From Clostridia bacterium (GTDB lineage Bacteria > Bacillota > Clostridia > Oscillospirales > Acutalibacteraceae), in contig CAAGBH010000049.1 of NCBI GenBank assembly GCA_900768035.1, positions 1 through 23,375 of the forward strand: a DNA stretch of 23,375 bases. The letters run 5' to 3'. Below the pieces are notes generated by a model that did no database searches, was not told where the DNA came from, and saw only the letters and a list, made by a program, of their open reading frames with translations. How positions within the stretch are numbered: the stretch's first letter is position 1; each line of letters begins with the position of its first letter. The position numbers and the translations under genes are program-made. Below, piece by piece: positions 7,955 through 16,482 of this stretch.

Positions 7955-9313
7955 ATGTTAAAGTTTAAAAAAATAGAACTTAAGGATTTGGAAATTTTAA
8001 AAGAGTTTGCAATATCTTCAGGCAGATTTTCCTGTGAGTCTAATTTCGTTAATTTGTTTGTGTGGCAGTCTGTTTATGATAATATGTATGCAGTCTGTGA
8101 CGGTATAATGTTCGTAAAATCTGGAAGCGGGGATGAGGAAAGTTTTCGTTTGCCGTTTGGTGATGACCTTGAAAAAGGATTACAACTCTTGCGTGAATAT
8201 ACAGGAAATCCTACACCGCCTTTTTGGGTTCAGGAGGGCGAGTGTTTTTATGAGTTTTATTCAAAATATAAAAATCAGTATCAGTTGATTCCCGAAAGAG
8301 ATGCTTTTGACTATATTTATTTGCAGACTAATCTTGCAAATTTAAGCGGTAAAAAATATCATAGCAAGCGTAATCATATTTCTTCCTTTTCAAAACAGTA
8401 TGATTGGGAATATAAAGAGATAACTGAGCAAAATTTTGACGATGTTTTAAAATGTGCTGATGAGTGGTATGCTCTAAATTCTGAGCGTGCCGATAAATAT
8501 ATGGAATGTGAAAAGCAAGGCATCAAAACAATTTTACAGAACTTTGAACTGCTTAACATAAAGGGCGGTGCAATTTATATTGAGGGTAAAGTTGTTGCGT
8601 TTGCGCTCGGTTCTCCAATAAACAGTGAAATTTTTGATATTCACATTGAAAAGGCGTTGCCGCAGTATGCAACCGCCTATGCGGTTATTAATAATGAATT
8701 TGCCAAGACCTTAGGTGACTATAAGTTCATAAATCGTGAAGACGATATGGGACTTGAGGGACTCAGAAAAGCAAAATTATCATATAAACCTGATATTTTG
8801 CTTAAAAAATATTTCTGTGTTCCTAAAAAAGATGTTTTAAGAAAAATTTATCACGATAATTTCGGTGAAGAAGATAACAACTTTGAGCAAAAACTTTTTA
8901 AAACTAATTTCGAGAACTGCTTTTATCTTGAAAAAGACGGCGAGATAGTTTCGATGTGCTTTGGATTGCCTTGCAGATTAAAAGATAAAAAAGCGCTTTA
9001 CATTTTTGCGGTAGCAACGGATAAAAAGCACCGCAACAAAGGTTATGCTAAAGAGTTGTTAAAAGAAATTAAAGATAAAACAGATGCGGTTTTGGTTTTG
9101 CGCCCTGTAAATGAAAGCCTTATAGATTTTTATGAAAAATCCGGATTTAAAACATTTACTGCGACAAATAATCAAAATGATTTTGAACTTAAGATTGATT
9201 TTTTAGATTTGGCTAAAGATTATAAAGAAACCAAAGGCGATTATACCGCAATGTATTATTACCCTGAAAATTTAGAACTTGACGGATTGTATTTTCCGTA
9301 CAGTATGCCTTAA
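7955..9313 (+). CDS. DUF2156 - GNAT acetyltransferase fusion protein
   Basis: A 452-residue soluble protein with two acyltransferase-like halves. Residues 1-290 match the DUF2156 family, related to the aminoacyl-transferase domain of phosphatidylglycerol lysyltransferases: KYHSKRNHISSF (134-145), then REDDMGLEGLRKAKLSYKP (261-279). Residues about 300-405 are a GNAT N-acetyltransferase: YIFAVATDKKHRNKGYAKEL (349-368) is the acetyl-CoA loop and NESLIDFYEKSGF (386-398) the usual C-terminal motif. There are no membrane helices, so lipid flipping as in MprF is not expected. The start has GGAG 6 bases upstream. The acceptor substrate is unknown. It follows PBP1A with only a weak hairpin between, which might hint at an envelope-related role, but this is only proximity. 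Confidence 0.85.
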   Translation: MLKFKKIELKDLEILKEFAISSGRFSCESNFVNLFVWQSVYDNMYAVCDGIMFVKSGSGDEESFRLPFGDDLEKGLQLLREYTGNPTPPFWVQEGECFYEFYSKYKNQYQLIPERDAFDYIYLQTNLANLSGKKYHSKRNHISSFSKQYDWEYKEITEQNFDDVLKCADEWYALNSERADKYMECEKQGIKTILQNFELLNIKGGAIYIEGKVVAFALGSPINSEIFDIHIEKALPQYATAYAVINNEFAKTLGDYKFINREDDMGLEGLRKAKLSYKPDILLKKYFCVPKKDVLRKIYHDNFGEEDNNFEQKLFKTNFENCFYLEKDGEIVSMCFGLPCRLKDKKALYIFAVATDKKHRNKGYAKELLKEIKDKTDAVLVLRPVNESLIDFYEKSGFKTFTATNNQNDFELKIDFLDLAKDYKETKGDYTAMYYYPENLELDGLYFPYSMP

Positions 9314-9319
9314 AAAATT

Positions 9320-9347
9320 AAGCCCTGCAAAAGCAGGGCTTTTTAAT
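9320..9347. terminator. Bidirectional terminator between convergent genes
   Basis: Stem AAGCCCTGC / GCAGGGCTT (9320-9328 with 9333-9341) around an AAAA loop, followed by T residues on the plus strand and preceded by an A run that becomes a T run on the minus strand. It serves the DUF2156-GNAT gene and the convergent RNase-like gene. Confidence 0.85.
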
Positions 9348-9348
9348 A

Positions 9349-10956
9349 TTATTTATCCCATTTATCACTGAGAGAAATTATCTGGTCGGCAAATTTTGCA
9401 ATATCCTTGTTAGCGCCATAGCGGTATTTTTCGATAACAGAAAGAAGTCTCTTTGAAGCATTAACAAGCCTCGAGAATGCAGATGAGGTTTTGTATTCCT
9501 GACCTTTTGCAGTCACTTTTACTTTGCGCTTGGTTATACCTTTTTCCAAGCATACACCGCTTATTAAATCATATTCTGCCGCATTGTAAGGCGCTACGGC
9601 ATATATACCGGTTTCGTTTGTTATTGTTTCGGCAAATTCATCGCATACGGCGTCGTTGCCGTGGTTTATAAATACAGTTTTCGGCGGAATTTCAAATTGT
9701 TTTAACCAATTTAATAAAATTTCTTTATCGGCGTGACCGCTTATACCCTCGAGTTGTTTAATATTTGCATTAACCTGTATTGTTTCACCGAAAAGTTTAA
9801 CTGTTTGCGCTCCCTCAATAATCATTCTGCCAAGTGTTCCCTCTGACTGATAGCCAACAAAAAGAATGGTTGAATCTTTTCGCCAAAGGTTGTGTTTTAA
9901 GTGGTGGCGGATTCGCCCTGCTTCACACATACCGCTTGCGGAAATAATTATCTTAGGGGTTTTATCCATATTTATTGCAATAGAATCTTCGCTTGTTACC
10001 GAAAGGCGCAAGTTGGGGAATTTTATTGGGTTAATGCCTTTTTCCAAAAGGTCGAGAGTTTCGGCATCGTAATAATCATAAAGATTTCCGCTGTAAATTT
10101 CGGTTGCCTCGGTCGCTAACGGACTGTCAACATAGACAGGGAAGTCAGGGAAATCGGGGATTAAATTTTTTTCTTTAATAATTCTTATTAAATATAAAAG
10201 TTCCTGAGTTCTGCCGATTGCAAACGACGGGATAACAACATTACCGCCCTTTTTAAAGGTTTCATTGATAATATCGGTGAGTTGTGTTACATAGTCAGGT
10301 CTTTCACCGTGAGTTCGGTTTCCGTAGGTCGATTCTATTATAACGTAATCGGCTTTAGGCGGTGTTTTTGGGTCACGGATAAGCGGACGGTCGGTATTGC
10401 CCAAATCACCCGAGAAAACAATAGTTTCGTTTTTTCCGCCCTCAGTTATGGTAACGCTGATACTTGCCGAGCCTAAAAGATGTCCCGCATCGGTGAAACT
10501 GATATCAATTCCGTCACACAGATTATAGGTTTTATCATAACTGCAACCCACAAACTGTTCAATGGACTTTAAGGCATCTGCGGTGGTATAAAGCGGAATA
10601 TAACGCTCACCTCCTGAGCGCTTTGCCTTGCGGTTTCGCCAGTTAGCCTCAAATTCCTGTATATGAGCCGAATCCAAAAGCATTATTTTGCATAACTTCT
10701 GGGTTGCAACAGTTGAATAAATATGTCCTGAGAAACCACCTGCAACCATTGCGGGAATTTTTCCTGAATGGTCAATATGTGCGTGGGTGAGTAAAATATA
10801 GTCTACCTGTGACGGAAGAATAGGTAAATCGGCATTCTCATAAATGTCAGCACCCTGTTCCATTCCGCAGTCAATCATAATGGTTTTGCCGTTTGCACTA
10901 AGAAGCGTGCAAGAACCTGTTACTTCGTGCGCAGCACCGTAAAAACTAATTTTCAT
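9349..10956 (-). CDS. Beta-CASP metallo-beta-lactamase-fold RNase-like protein
   Basis: A 535-residue soluble protein of the CPSF/YSH1-type MBL family. Metal ligands are visible: HAHIDH (58-63), His159 in DAGHLLGS and Asp184 in FSGDLG. The beta-CASP insertion follows, with ESTYGNRTH, IPSFAIGRTQELL, VDSPLA, then SASGMCEAGRIRHHL, and the late metal motif ISGHADKE. The end holds the RNA-specificity region plus about 70 residues of family-variable tail rich in basic residues. Members cut or trim RNA, though this bacterial branch is little studied. It has its own promoter (11006-10978) and an AGGGTGA ribosome site close to the ATG. It is separate from RNase J, lacking that protein's long C-terminal domain. 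Confidence 0.9.
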   Translation of the reverse strand: MKISFYGAAHEVTGSCTLLSANGKTIMIDCGMEQGADIYENADLPILPSQVDYILLTHAHIDHSGKIPAMVAGGFSGHIYSTVATQKLCKIMLLDSAHIQEFEANWRNRKAKRSGGERYIPLYTTADALKSIEQFVGCSYDKTYNLCDGIDISFTDAGHLLGSASISVTITEGGKNETIVFSGDLGNTDRPLIRDPKTPPKADYVIIESTYGNRTHGERPDYVTQLTDIINETFKKGGNVVIPSFAIGRTQELLYLIRIIKEKNLIPDFPDFPVYVDSPLATEATEIYSGNLYDYYDAETLDLLEKGINPIKFPNLRLSVTSEDSIAINMDKTPKIIISASGMCEAGRIRHHLKHNLWRKDSTILFVGYQSEGTLGRMIIEGAQTVKLFGETIQVNANIKQLEGISGHADKEILLNWLKQFEIPPKTVFINHGNDAVCDEFAETITNETGIYAVAPYNAAEYDLISGVCLEKGITKRKVKVTAKGQEYKTSSAFSRLVNASKRLLSVIEKYRYGANKDIAKFADQIISLSDKWDK

Positions 10957-10977
10957 AAAATCACCCTTTCTATACTT

Positions 10978-11006
10978 ATTATATATCTTTTTAATAAAAT
11001 TTACAA
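10978..11006 (-). promoter_or_regulatory. Promoter of the beta-CASP gene
   Basis: TTGTAA at 11006-11001 and TATAAT at 10983-10978 with a 17-base spacer, directly after the terminator of the preceding minus-strand unit and about 20 bases before the ATG. Confidence 0.75.
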
Positions 11007-11007
11007 T

Positions 11008-11040
11008 AAAAATCCGTCCACTATTGCGGACGGACTTTTT
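11008..11040 (-). terminator. Terminator of the rlmB-metG-tatD-micro-protein unit
   Basis: On the minus strand AAAAAGTCCGTCC pairs with GGACGGATTTTT around an 8-base loop. It is followed by T residues, lies 10 bases after the stop of the Asn-rich micro-gene, and is immediately upstream of the next promoter. Confidence 0.85.
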
Positions 11041-11050
11041 AAAACACAGA

Positions 11051-11200
11051 TTAGAAATTATTTTTTTTGTTATCGTTTCTGTTCTGGTCGTTTTTCTTGT
11101 TGTCGTTTCTGTTTTGATCGTTACGATTTTGGTTATTGTTGTTGTTTTTGTTGTTATCGTTTCTGTTCTGATTGTTCTGATTCTTATTGTTTTTATCCAT
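11051..11200 (-). CDS. Asn-rich hydrophilic micro-protein with QNRND repeats (49 aa)
   Basis: ATG at 11200-11198, TAA at 11053-11051. Of 49 residues 25 are Asn, with Lys 7, Asp 6, Gln 5, Arg 4 and only one Met and one Phe, so it must be disordered or assembled through polar zippers. The unit QNRND occurs four times (residues 11-15, 24-28, 29-33, 39-43), the last two followed by NKKN. The copies use different synonymous codons (CGT/AGA, GAT/GAC, CAA/CAG, AAT/AAC), which argues for selection on the protein. The ribosome site GGGGTGA lies in the 3' arm of a hairpin. The gene is last in the rlmB-metG-tatD unit and is followed by a terminator. I do not recognise a characterised family. Low complexity leaves some doubt, but start, ribosome site and codon pattern agree. 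Confidence 0.7.
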   Translation of the reverse strand: MDKNNKNQNNQNRNDNNKNNNNNQNRNDQNRNDNKKNDQNRNDNKKNNF

Positions 11201-11207
11201 TAAAAAT

Positions 11208-11246
11208 CACCCCGCTTTCACATTTATTATCTGTAAAAACGGGGTG
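11208..11246 (-). promoter_or_regulatory. Hairpin enclosing the ribosome site of the Asn-rich gene
   Basis: On the minus strand CACCCCG (11246-11240) pairs with CGGGGTG (11214-11208) over a 25-base loop. The 3' arm is the Shine-Dalgarno sequence of the micro-gene, and ATTTTTA follows. It can act as a leaky terminator after tatD or as a structure that hides the ribosome site. Confidence 0.55.
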
Positions 11247-11254
11247 CTTTATTC

Positions 11255-12043
11255 TTAAAGCGAGAATAAATTTTTGGCGTTTTGATAGGTTGAATTCAGG
11301 ATTTCTTCAACCGATTTTTGCTTAATTTCTGCAATTTTTTTGGCTGTTAAATAAATCATTTCGGAATGATTTGTTTTGCTTCTGAAGGGAACAGGTGTAA
11401 GATACGGCGCATCGGTTTCAAGCAACATTCTGTCCATAGGTAACATCTCGACAACATCGGGAAGTTTTTTTGCATTTTTAAAAGTTATAACTCCGCCGAT
11501 TCCTAAATACATACCTAAGTTTAAAATTTCCTCTGCCATCTCGGCACTGCCTGAAAAACTGTGAACAACACCTTTTGGTTTGTATGTTTTCAAAATTTCA
11601 AGAGTGTCTTGGTGCGCCTCACGGTCGTGCACGATAACGGGCAAATTGAGTTCATTTGCCAATAAAATTTGCTTTATGAAAATTTCTTTCTGGCTTTCTT
11701 TATTGTCAGACACCCAATAGTAATCGAGACCGATTTCGCCTATAGCAACGCATTTTTCGTGTTTGGCAAAATTTTCAATATCCGAAATTTTTGTGCCAGA
11801 GTCAATATTCCCCGGATGAATACCGACTGCTGAAAAGACAAAGTCAAATTTTTCTGCAATTTTCAAACATTTTTGGTTTGACGAAAAATCGCAACCGCAG
11901 TTTATTATTTTATCTACGCCTTTTTTATTGAGAGCGGGCAAAAGTTCACCTAAAATTCCATCAAACCGCTCATCGTCATAATGGGCGTGCGAATCAAAAA
12001 TTTTTGCGCTTTCAAAAGGCGTTATTCCTGAAAATTCAATCAT
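11255..12043 (-). CDS. tatD: TatD-family metal-dependent DNase/hydrolase
   Basis: A 262-residue TIM-barrel hydrolase of the usual TatD/YabD length. Metal ligands are all present: His19 and His21 (DSHAHYDD), Glu103 (IGEIGLDYY), His139 (IVHDREAH), His161 (VVHSFSGS) and Asp211 (LLETDAPYLTP). The GIHPG motif (75-79) is also intact. Family members show 3'-5' DNase activity and take part in DNA repair or quality control. Its ATG overlaps the metG stop in an ATGA arrangement, so translation is coupled. The metG-tatD pairing is common in Firmicutes. Confidence 0.95.
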   Translation of the reverse strand: MIEFSGITPFESAKIFDSHAHYDDERFDGILGELLPALNKKGVDKIINCGCDFSSNQKCLKIAEKFDFVFSAVGIHPGNIDSGTKISDIENFAKHEKCVAIGEIGLDYYWVSDNKESQKEIFIKQILLANELNLPVIVHDREAHQDTLEILKTYKPKGVVHSFSGSAEMAEEILNLGMYLGIGGVITFKNAKKLPDVVEMLPMDRMLLETDAPYLTPVPFRSKTNHSEMIYLTAKKIAEIKQKSVEEILNSTYQNAKNLFSL

Positions 12044-13953
12044 CTTATTTTACTGCCTGCCGGAACATCGTCAATAAACAACACTTTAACATCGTCTTCT
12101 TTACAGTCTGCCGCTAAAATCATACCTTGAGACTCAACACCGCATAGTGTTGCGGGTTTGAGGTTGGAAACCAAGATTACGGTATGACCGATAAGTTGTT
12201 CGGGGGTGTAGAATTTAGCAATACCTGATGCTACGGTGCGGTTTTTGCCTGTGCCGTCATCAAGGGTGAGTTTGAGAAGTTTTTTGGCTTTTGGAACGGG
12301 TTCGCAAGCCAAAATTTTCGCAGCGGTAAGTTCCACTTTAGCAAAATCCTCAATGCCGATTTGCGCTATAGTGGCAACATTTTCGGTTTCTTTCTTTTGC
12401 GCCTCTTGCTCAGCCGCAATTTCTGCTAAAACTTTTTCAGCATCCAAACGGGCAAAGAGAGGTTTAGCCTCTGCCACAGAATATTCCTTAACAGCGCCGA
12501 ACTCTAAAACTGTATTATCACAGCAAAGTTGATTTTTTATACTTTCGCAACTGTCAGGCATAACAGGGGAAAGCATAATACTTAAAAGACGGATACATTC
12601 AAGTAAGTTATAAAGAACGGTATTAAGTCTTTCGTTGTTTGCTTCGTCTTTTGCAAGTGTCCAAGGTGTTGTTTCATCAATATACTTGTTGCAACGCTTT
12701 GCGAGTGTCATAACGGCATTTACGGCGTCTGCATTGTGGTATATATCCATATATTTATAGTAATTCTCAATGCTTTCTTTTGCGCAAGCCAAGAGTTCTT
12801 TATCACATTCTTCGTTTGCTTCTCCGAAAGTAACTTTACCGCCGAAATACTTATTTGTCATAGCGATTGAACGGTTAACAAGGTTGCCGAGAGTGTTAGC
12901 AAGGTCGGCGTTGAATTTCAATATGAAACTTTCGTAAGTTATAGTGCCGTCCTGTGTGAAAGGAATTTCCGAAAGCAAGTAATAGCGCACTGCATCCACG
13001 CCGAAACGCTTTGCGAGTTCGTCTGCATAGATAACATTGCCCTTTGACTTGCTCATTTTATCTTCGCCGACGAGCACCCAAGGATGACCTAAAACCTGTT
13101 TTGGAAGTGGAAGACCTAATGCCATAAGAATAATAGGCCAATAGATTGTGTGGAAACGAACGATATCTTTTCCGATAACGTGCAAATCGGCAGGCCATAG
13201 TTTTTCAAACTGTTCACTACTGCCGTCGGGGTTATAGCCGACACCTGTAATATAGTTTGAAAGGGCATCAAGCCAAACATAAACCACGTGTTTAGGGTCA
13301 AATTCAACAGGGATTCCCCACTTGAAAGAAGAACGGGAAACACAAAGGTCGGAAAGACCGGGTTTCAAGAAGTTGTTTATCATTTCGTTTTTGCGGGAAT
13401 CGGGTTTGATAAAGTCGGGGTTTTGCTCATAATATTCAAGCAATTTATCTTGATATTTACTGAGTTTAAGGAAGTATGCTTCCTCTTTTGAATCAATAAC
13501 TTCTCTACCACAGTCAGGACATTTTCCGTCAACCAACTGAGAAGAAGTGAAGAAAGATTCGCAAGGCACACAGTATTTACCCTCATAATGACCTTTATAG
13601 ATATCGCCCTGTTCGTAAAGTTTTGTGAAAATCTTTTGAATGGCTTTCTCGTGATAGTCATCAGTAGTTCTTATGAACTTATCATAACTTGTGTTAAGGC
13701 TGTTCCAAACGGCTTTGATTTCGTTTGAAACATTGTCAACATATTCTTTAGGAGAAATGCCTGCCGCTTTTGCATATTCTTCGATTTTTTGACCGTGTTC
13801 GTCAGAGCCTGTCATCAAAAAAACATCAAAGCCTTGCATTTTTTTATAACGGGCAATCATATCGGTTAAAACGATATCATAAGCGTTGCCGATATGCGGT
13901 TTACGGGATGTATATGCAATAGCGGTTGTTATATAAAATTTCTTGTTTGACAT
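12040..13953 (-). CDS. metG: Methionyl-tRNA synthetase
   Basis: A 637-residue class I synthetase that charges tRNA-Met. The HIGH-type motif is HIGN (20-23) and the KMSKS loop is at 299-303. A zinc knuckle is formed by Cys128-x2-Cys131 and Cys145-x2-Cys148. The anticodon-binding helical domain follows at about 350-530. A C-terminal tRNA-binding EMAP-like domain (about 535-637, with VELTAAKI and SQGMILAA) is fused, as in many Firmicutes. A Glu/Ala/Lys-rich linker separates the last two domains. The start has GGAG 8 bases upstream and an 18-base gap from the preceding membrane protein gene. There is no room for a T-box leader, so control must come from the operon promoter. It overlaps tatD by 4 bases. 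Confidence 0.97.
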   Translation of the reverse strand: MSNKKFYITTAIAYTSRKPHIGNAYDIVLTDMIARYKKMQGFDVFLMTGSDEHGQKIEEYAKAAGISPKEYVDNVSNEIKAVWNSLNTSYDKFIRTTDDYHEKAIQKIFTKLYEQGDIYKGHYEGKYCVPCESFFTSSQLVDGKCPDCGREVIDSKEEAYFLKLSKYQDKLLEYYEQNPDFIKPDSRKNEMINNFLKPGLSDLCVSRSSFKWGIPVEFDPKHVVYVWLDALSNYITGVGYNPDGSSEQFEKLWPADLHVIGKDIVRFHTIYWPIILMALGLPLPKQVLGHPWVLVGEDKMSKSKGNVIYADELAKRFGVDAVRYYLLSEIPFTQDGTITYESFILKFNADLANTLGNLVNRSIAMTNKYFGGKVTFGEANEECDKELLACAKESIENYYKYMDIYHNADAVNAVMTLAKRCNKYIDETTPWTLAKDEANNERLNTVLYNLLECIRLLSIMLSPVMPDSCESIKNQLCCDNTVLEFGAVKEYSVAEAKPLFARLDAEKVLAEIAAEQEAQKKETENVATIAQIGIEDFAKVELTAAKILACEPVPKAKKLLKLTLDDGTGKNRTVASGIAKFYTPEQLIGHTVILVSNLKPATLCGVESQGMILAADCKEDDVKVLFIDDVPAGSKIR

Positions 13954-13971
13954 AATAAAGACTCCGTTTCA

Positions 13972-16461
13972 CTATGGTTTTTTTATTAAATATAAAAGAT
14001 ATGACAAAACAGTGCAAATGAGACTGTAAATAAGTACGGTAGAGTTGTTTATAAGTGTACCCGAACCGTCAAAAGAGGAATATGCAAAGATTATTATTCC
14101 CAAGATTGCGGATATGATATATGAGATAGTAAGTAAAGAATTTGAACTTCTTATTTTGTTTGCACAGTTTATGATTTTTGCGAGTGACATATTTGAACCT
14201 CTGTAAGAGGCGGGTGCCGAGAGGGAATCGGTTGGGATAACATTGTTTTTATACATATGATATCCTGCATTGCTCATAACCATTACGGCGTCATCATAAA
14301 GACCTAAGTAATCGCAAACCATTTCGGTTGTGACATTTGGATCGGTATTGTTGATAAGCAGTGTTACGCCGATTTTTGTAAGACGGCGGAGTTCACGTGC
14401 AACGGTTGGGTTTACGCTGTATTGCACCATAAGCAGAGCGCATACCTTATCGTCACTTGCAACATAAACAGGGAAGTAACCGTTTCTTAAAATTTTATGG
14501 TCAACCTCAACGCTTGGAACAGAAATTCCGTGGGCTTCCATAAGTGTTCGGTTTCCGATAAAAAGAAGTTTATTATCAACCCAACCGGAAATACCTAAGT
14601 TTTCTTCATATTTAACGGTGTCGGAATCGGGAAGTGTTGTAATGTTGCTTTCGCCCGCAATTCTTTTGAAAATTGGTGCTAATGGACTTTTTAAACACTC
14701 GGTAAGCGATGCCGCACGCAATATGGTTTCATCAAGGTTGTTTTCTGATAAAACTTTCATTTGGTGTAATGTTACTGTTCCTATAGGGAAAAGGTCTTTA
14801 GAATCTAAAACTAAAGCATTGGCGTTTTCAATATGCTCAGCGCCTGCTTTACCGGCAATCATACAGCCGAAACGGTTAAGTTTCTTTGCGGCACGGTATA
14901 GCGGCAGAGTGTCGATTAAGAAAAGCGAGGGGAGGGATGCAAAACACATTATTGATGCTGCGGCATAAAGACCGTATACTAAGCCGTCAAAATATTTTGC
15001 GGTGGCAAAACCTGTTATAACAGAAAGTATTAAAGACAGAATTGTGATGGTTGAAAGTTTACCGCCCATAAATGTTCCATAGGTGGAATATTTCATATAG
15101 TCTTTAATATTTTTGCATTTTTGGGGAGCGGCAATAAGAACATCGCCTTCAATAAAGTTCTTTGCCATTGCAAAGGAAACAGCAGTATCGTCAATAAGTT
15201 TAACTGCGTTTTTATCGGTTGAGGAAGAAATCTGTTTCAGGTTTGAAAGCATATATGAATCTTTCCTGAAAACACCCAATGCACGTAAAGAAAGGATAAT
15301 GCTTAAAAGTATCAGAGTGTCAAGTATGATTTCACCTTTCAAAATCCCAAAAACAGCATAGCCTAAAACTGTAAGACAAGCAAGACAGGCAGAAACATCT
15401 GCGGTAGATTTCTTTGTGAAAACTTTTGCAAGGGATGCAAACATCGTAATGTTCAAGAGAGAAATTACGGTTGTTATTGCTGTGCAGACAATCATTACAG
15501 TTTTAGTGTTAGCCAAAACAACGCCAGACATAAAAGGAAGTCTCATAAAGGCTAAACCAAGGGTTAGTATAACCGAGAAGCAAACAGTTAAAAAACTTCT
15601 GCGTTTCTTAATTGACAGTTTGCGTATGAATTTTTTTGCTTCGCCCTCGTTGGTGATTTCCTCTTCGGGTGAAAAATCGTCAAAATCAGCGCTTTCAAGT
15701 TTAACTTTGGTTTCTGCTTTTGAAAGAGAGTCCTCAACAACTGAAAATTCATCGGTTAAATCTAACTGCTGAGTGTTGCTCGTAACTAAAATTTTCGGCT
15801 TTTCGCCGCCAGCGTCAGTTATAGGGGTAAAAGTTATAGTGGCAGTATTCGAAATATCGTCAGTATCGTTTGTGGCATAGATTTTATTATCAATATCTGA
15901 AATCACATAAGGAACGCTGGTTTGAAGATTTGTAACCGTTTTTGGAAATTGTATTTTTTCTTCATATATTTCAGGTTCTTCTATGGTTTCTTCTTCTATG
16001 GGTTCTTCTGTCACCGTCTGGTCTAATTTTTCTTCAACAAATTTTCCCAAGTAATCATAAGTTATCTCATATTTTTCTGCCAACTTATCAATAGTCTTTT
16101 TACTGTCGTTTTTGAGAATCTGCGCTACAGATTCCAATTCGTATAAAGGCTTTTGATTAACCGATGCATCATTTCCGTTTTTATCAACTATAAAAGGCTT
16201 GCATTTTTCCAAAAGCGTTGAGTTTTCTTCTGTTTTAGTTTCGGTTGATTCTCTCATTCGCTTTTTTAAAGCTTCCATTGCGCTTTTGCCGTCGTATCTT
16301 TGAGTTAGGTTTTGTGTATTCGAAGCCAATACTTCTTTTGCGGTTAGTGCGTGTGTGGGTTCGGGTAATGTGTCCCCAACGCTTATTGAACTGTTATTTT
16401 GCGCATCTTCGTCTATCAAAAAGAATTTATCTTTCTTTTCTTTTTTTGAAAATCGTTTCAT
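13972..16461 (-). CDS. Degenerate P1-type (heavy-metal) ATPase-like membrane protein, catalytically inactive
   Basis: 829 residues. Residues 1-285 are a polar, acidic cytosolic extension with a helical patch at 106-141 (VAQILKNDSKKTIDKLAEKY). About eight membrane helices lie near 288-308, 320-346, 355-375, 378-396, 470-489, 492-516, 775-795 and 803-826. The layout follows a P1B-type ATPase: after the sixth helix come KKLNRFGCMIAGKAGAEHIE, then ALVLDSKDLFPIGTVTL, GNRTLMEAHGI (636-646) and a hinge-like segment with ARELRRLTKIGVTLLINN. The key residues are lost: DKTGT is DSKDL (Asp553 kept), TGD is NTD or similar near 705-707, the GDGxNDxP motif is absent, the CPC ion site is LPS (510-512), and the HP motif is SP (592-593). 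It therefore cannot pump by the normal cycle. It sits between rlmB (21-base gap) and metG. The GGAG site supports the start. Its role is unknown. Confidence 0.75.
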   Translation of the reverse strand: MKRFSKKEKKDKFFLIDEDAQNNSSISVGDTLPEPTHALTAKEVLASNTQNLTQRYDGKSAMEALKKRMRESTETKTEENSTLLEKCKPFIVDKNGNDASVNQKPLYELESVAQILKNDSKKTIDKLAEKYEITYDYLGKFVEEKLDQTVTEEPIEEETIEEPEIYEEKIQFPKTVTNLQTSVPYVISDIDNKIYATNDTDDISNTATITFTPITDAGGEKPKILVTSNTQQLDLTDEFSVVEDSLSKAETKVKLESADFDDFSPEEEITNEGEAKKFIRKLSIKKRRSFLTVCFSVILTLGLAFMRLPFMSGVVLANTKTVMIVCTAITTVISLLNITMFASLAKVFTKKSTADVSACLACLTVLGYAVFGILKGEIILDTLILLSIILSLRALGVFRKDSYMLSNLKQISSSTDKNAVKLIDDTAVSFAMAKNFIEGDVLIAAPQKCKNIKDYMKYSTYGTFMGGKLSTITILSLILSVITGFATAKYFDGLVYGLYAAASIMCFASLPSLFLIDTLPLYRAAKKLNRFGCMIAGKAGAEHIENANALVLDSKDLFPIGTVTLHQMKVLSENNLDETILRAASLTECLKSPLAPIFKRIAGESNITTLPDSDTVKYEENLGISGWVDNKLLFIGNRTLMEAHGISVPSVEVDHKILRNGYFPVYVASDDKVCALLMVQYSVNPTVARELRRLTKIGVTLLINNTDPNVTTEMVCDYLGLYDDAVMVMSNAGYHMYKNNVIPTDSLSAPASYRGSNMSLAKIINCANKIRSSNSLLTISYIISAILGIIIFAYSSFDGSGTLINNSTVLIYSLICTVLSYLLYLIKKP

Positions 16462-16482
16462 TTATAATCTCCGTTTCCGAGT

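Noticed and set aside
11051..11200. Repeats as a CRISPR array or minisatellite
   Set aside because: Units are short, irregular, kept in frame and vary at synonymous positions, with no spacers.
10927..11325. Plus-strand open frame with a Cys/Phe/Tyr-rich repetitive product
   Set aside because: It is the antisense reading of the Asn-rich micro-gene and its terminators; the minus strand has the ribosome site, the hydrophilic product and synonymous codon variation.
13954..13971. T-box or other leader before metG
   Set aside because: Only 18 bases separate metG from the upstream gene, just enough for a ribosome site.
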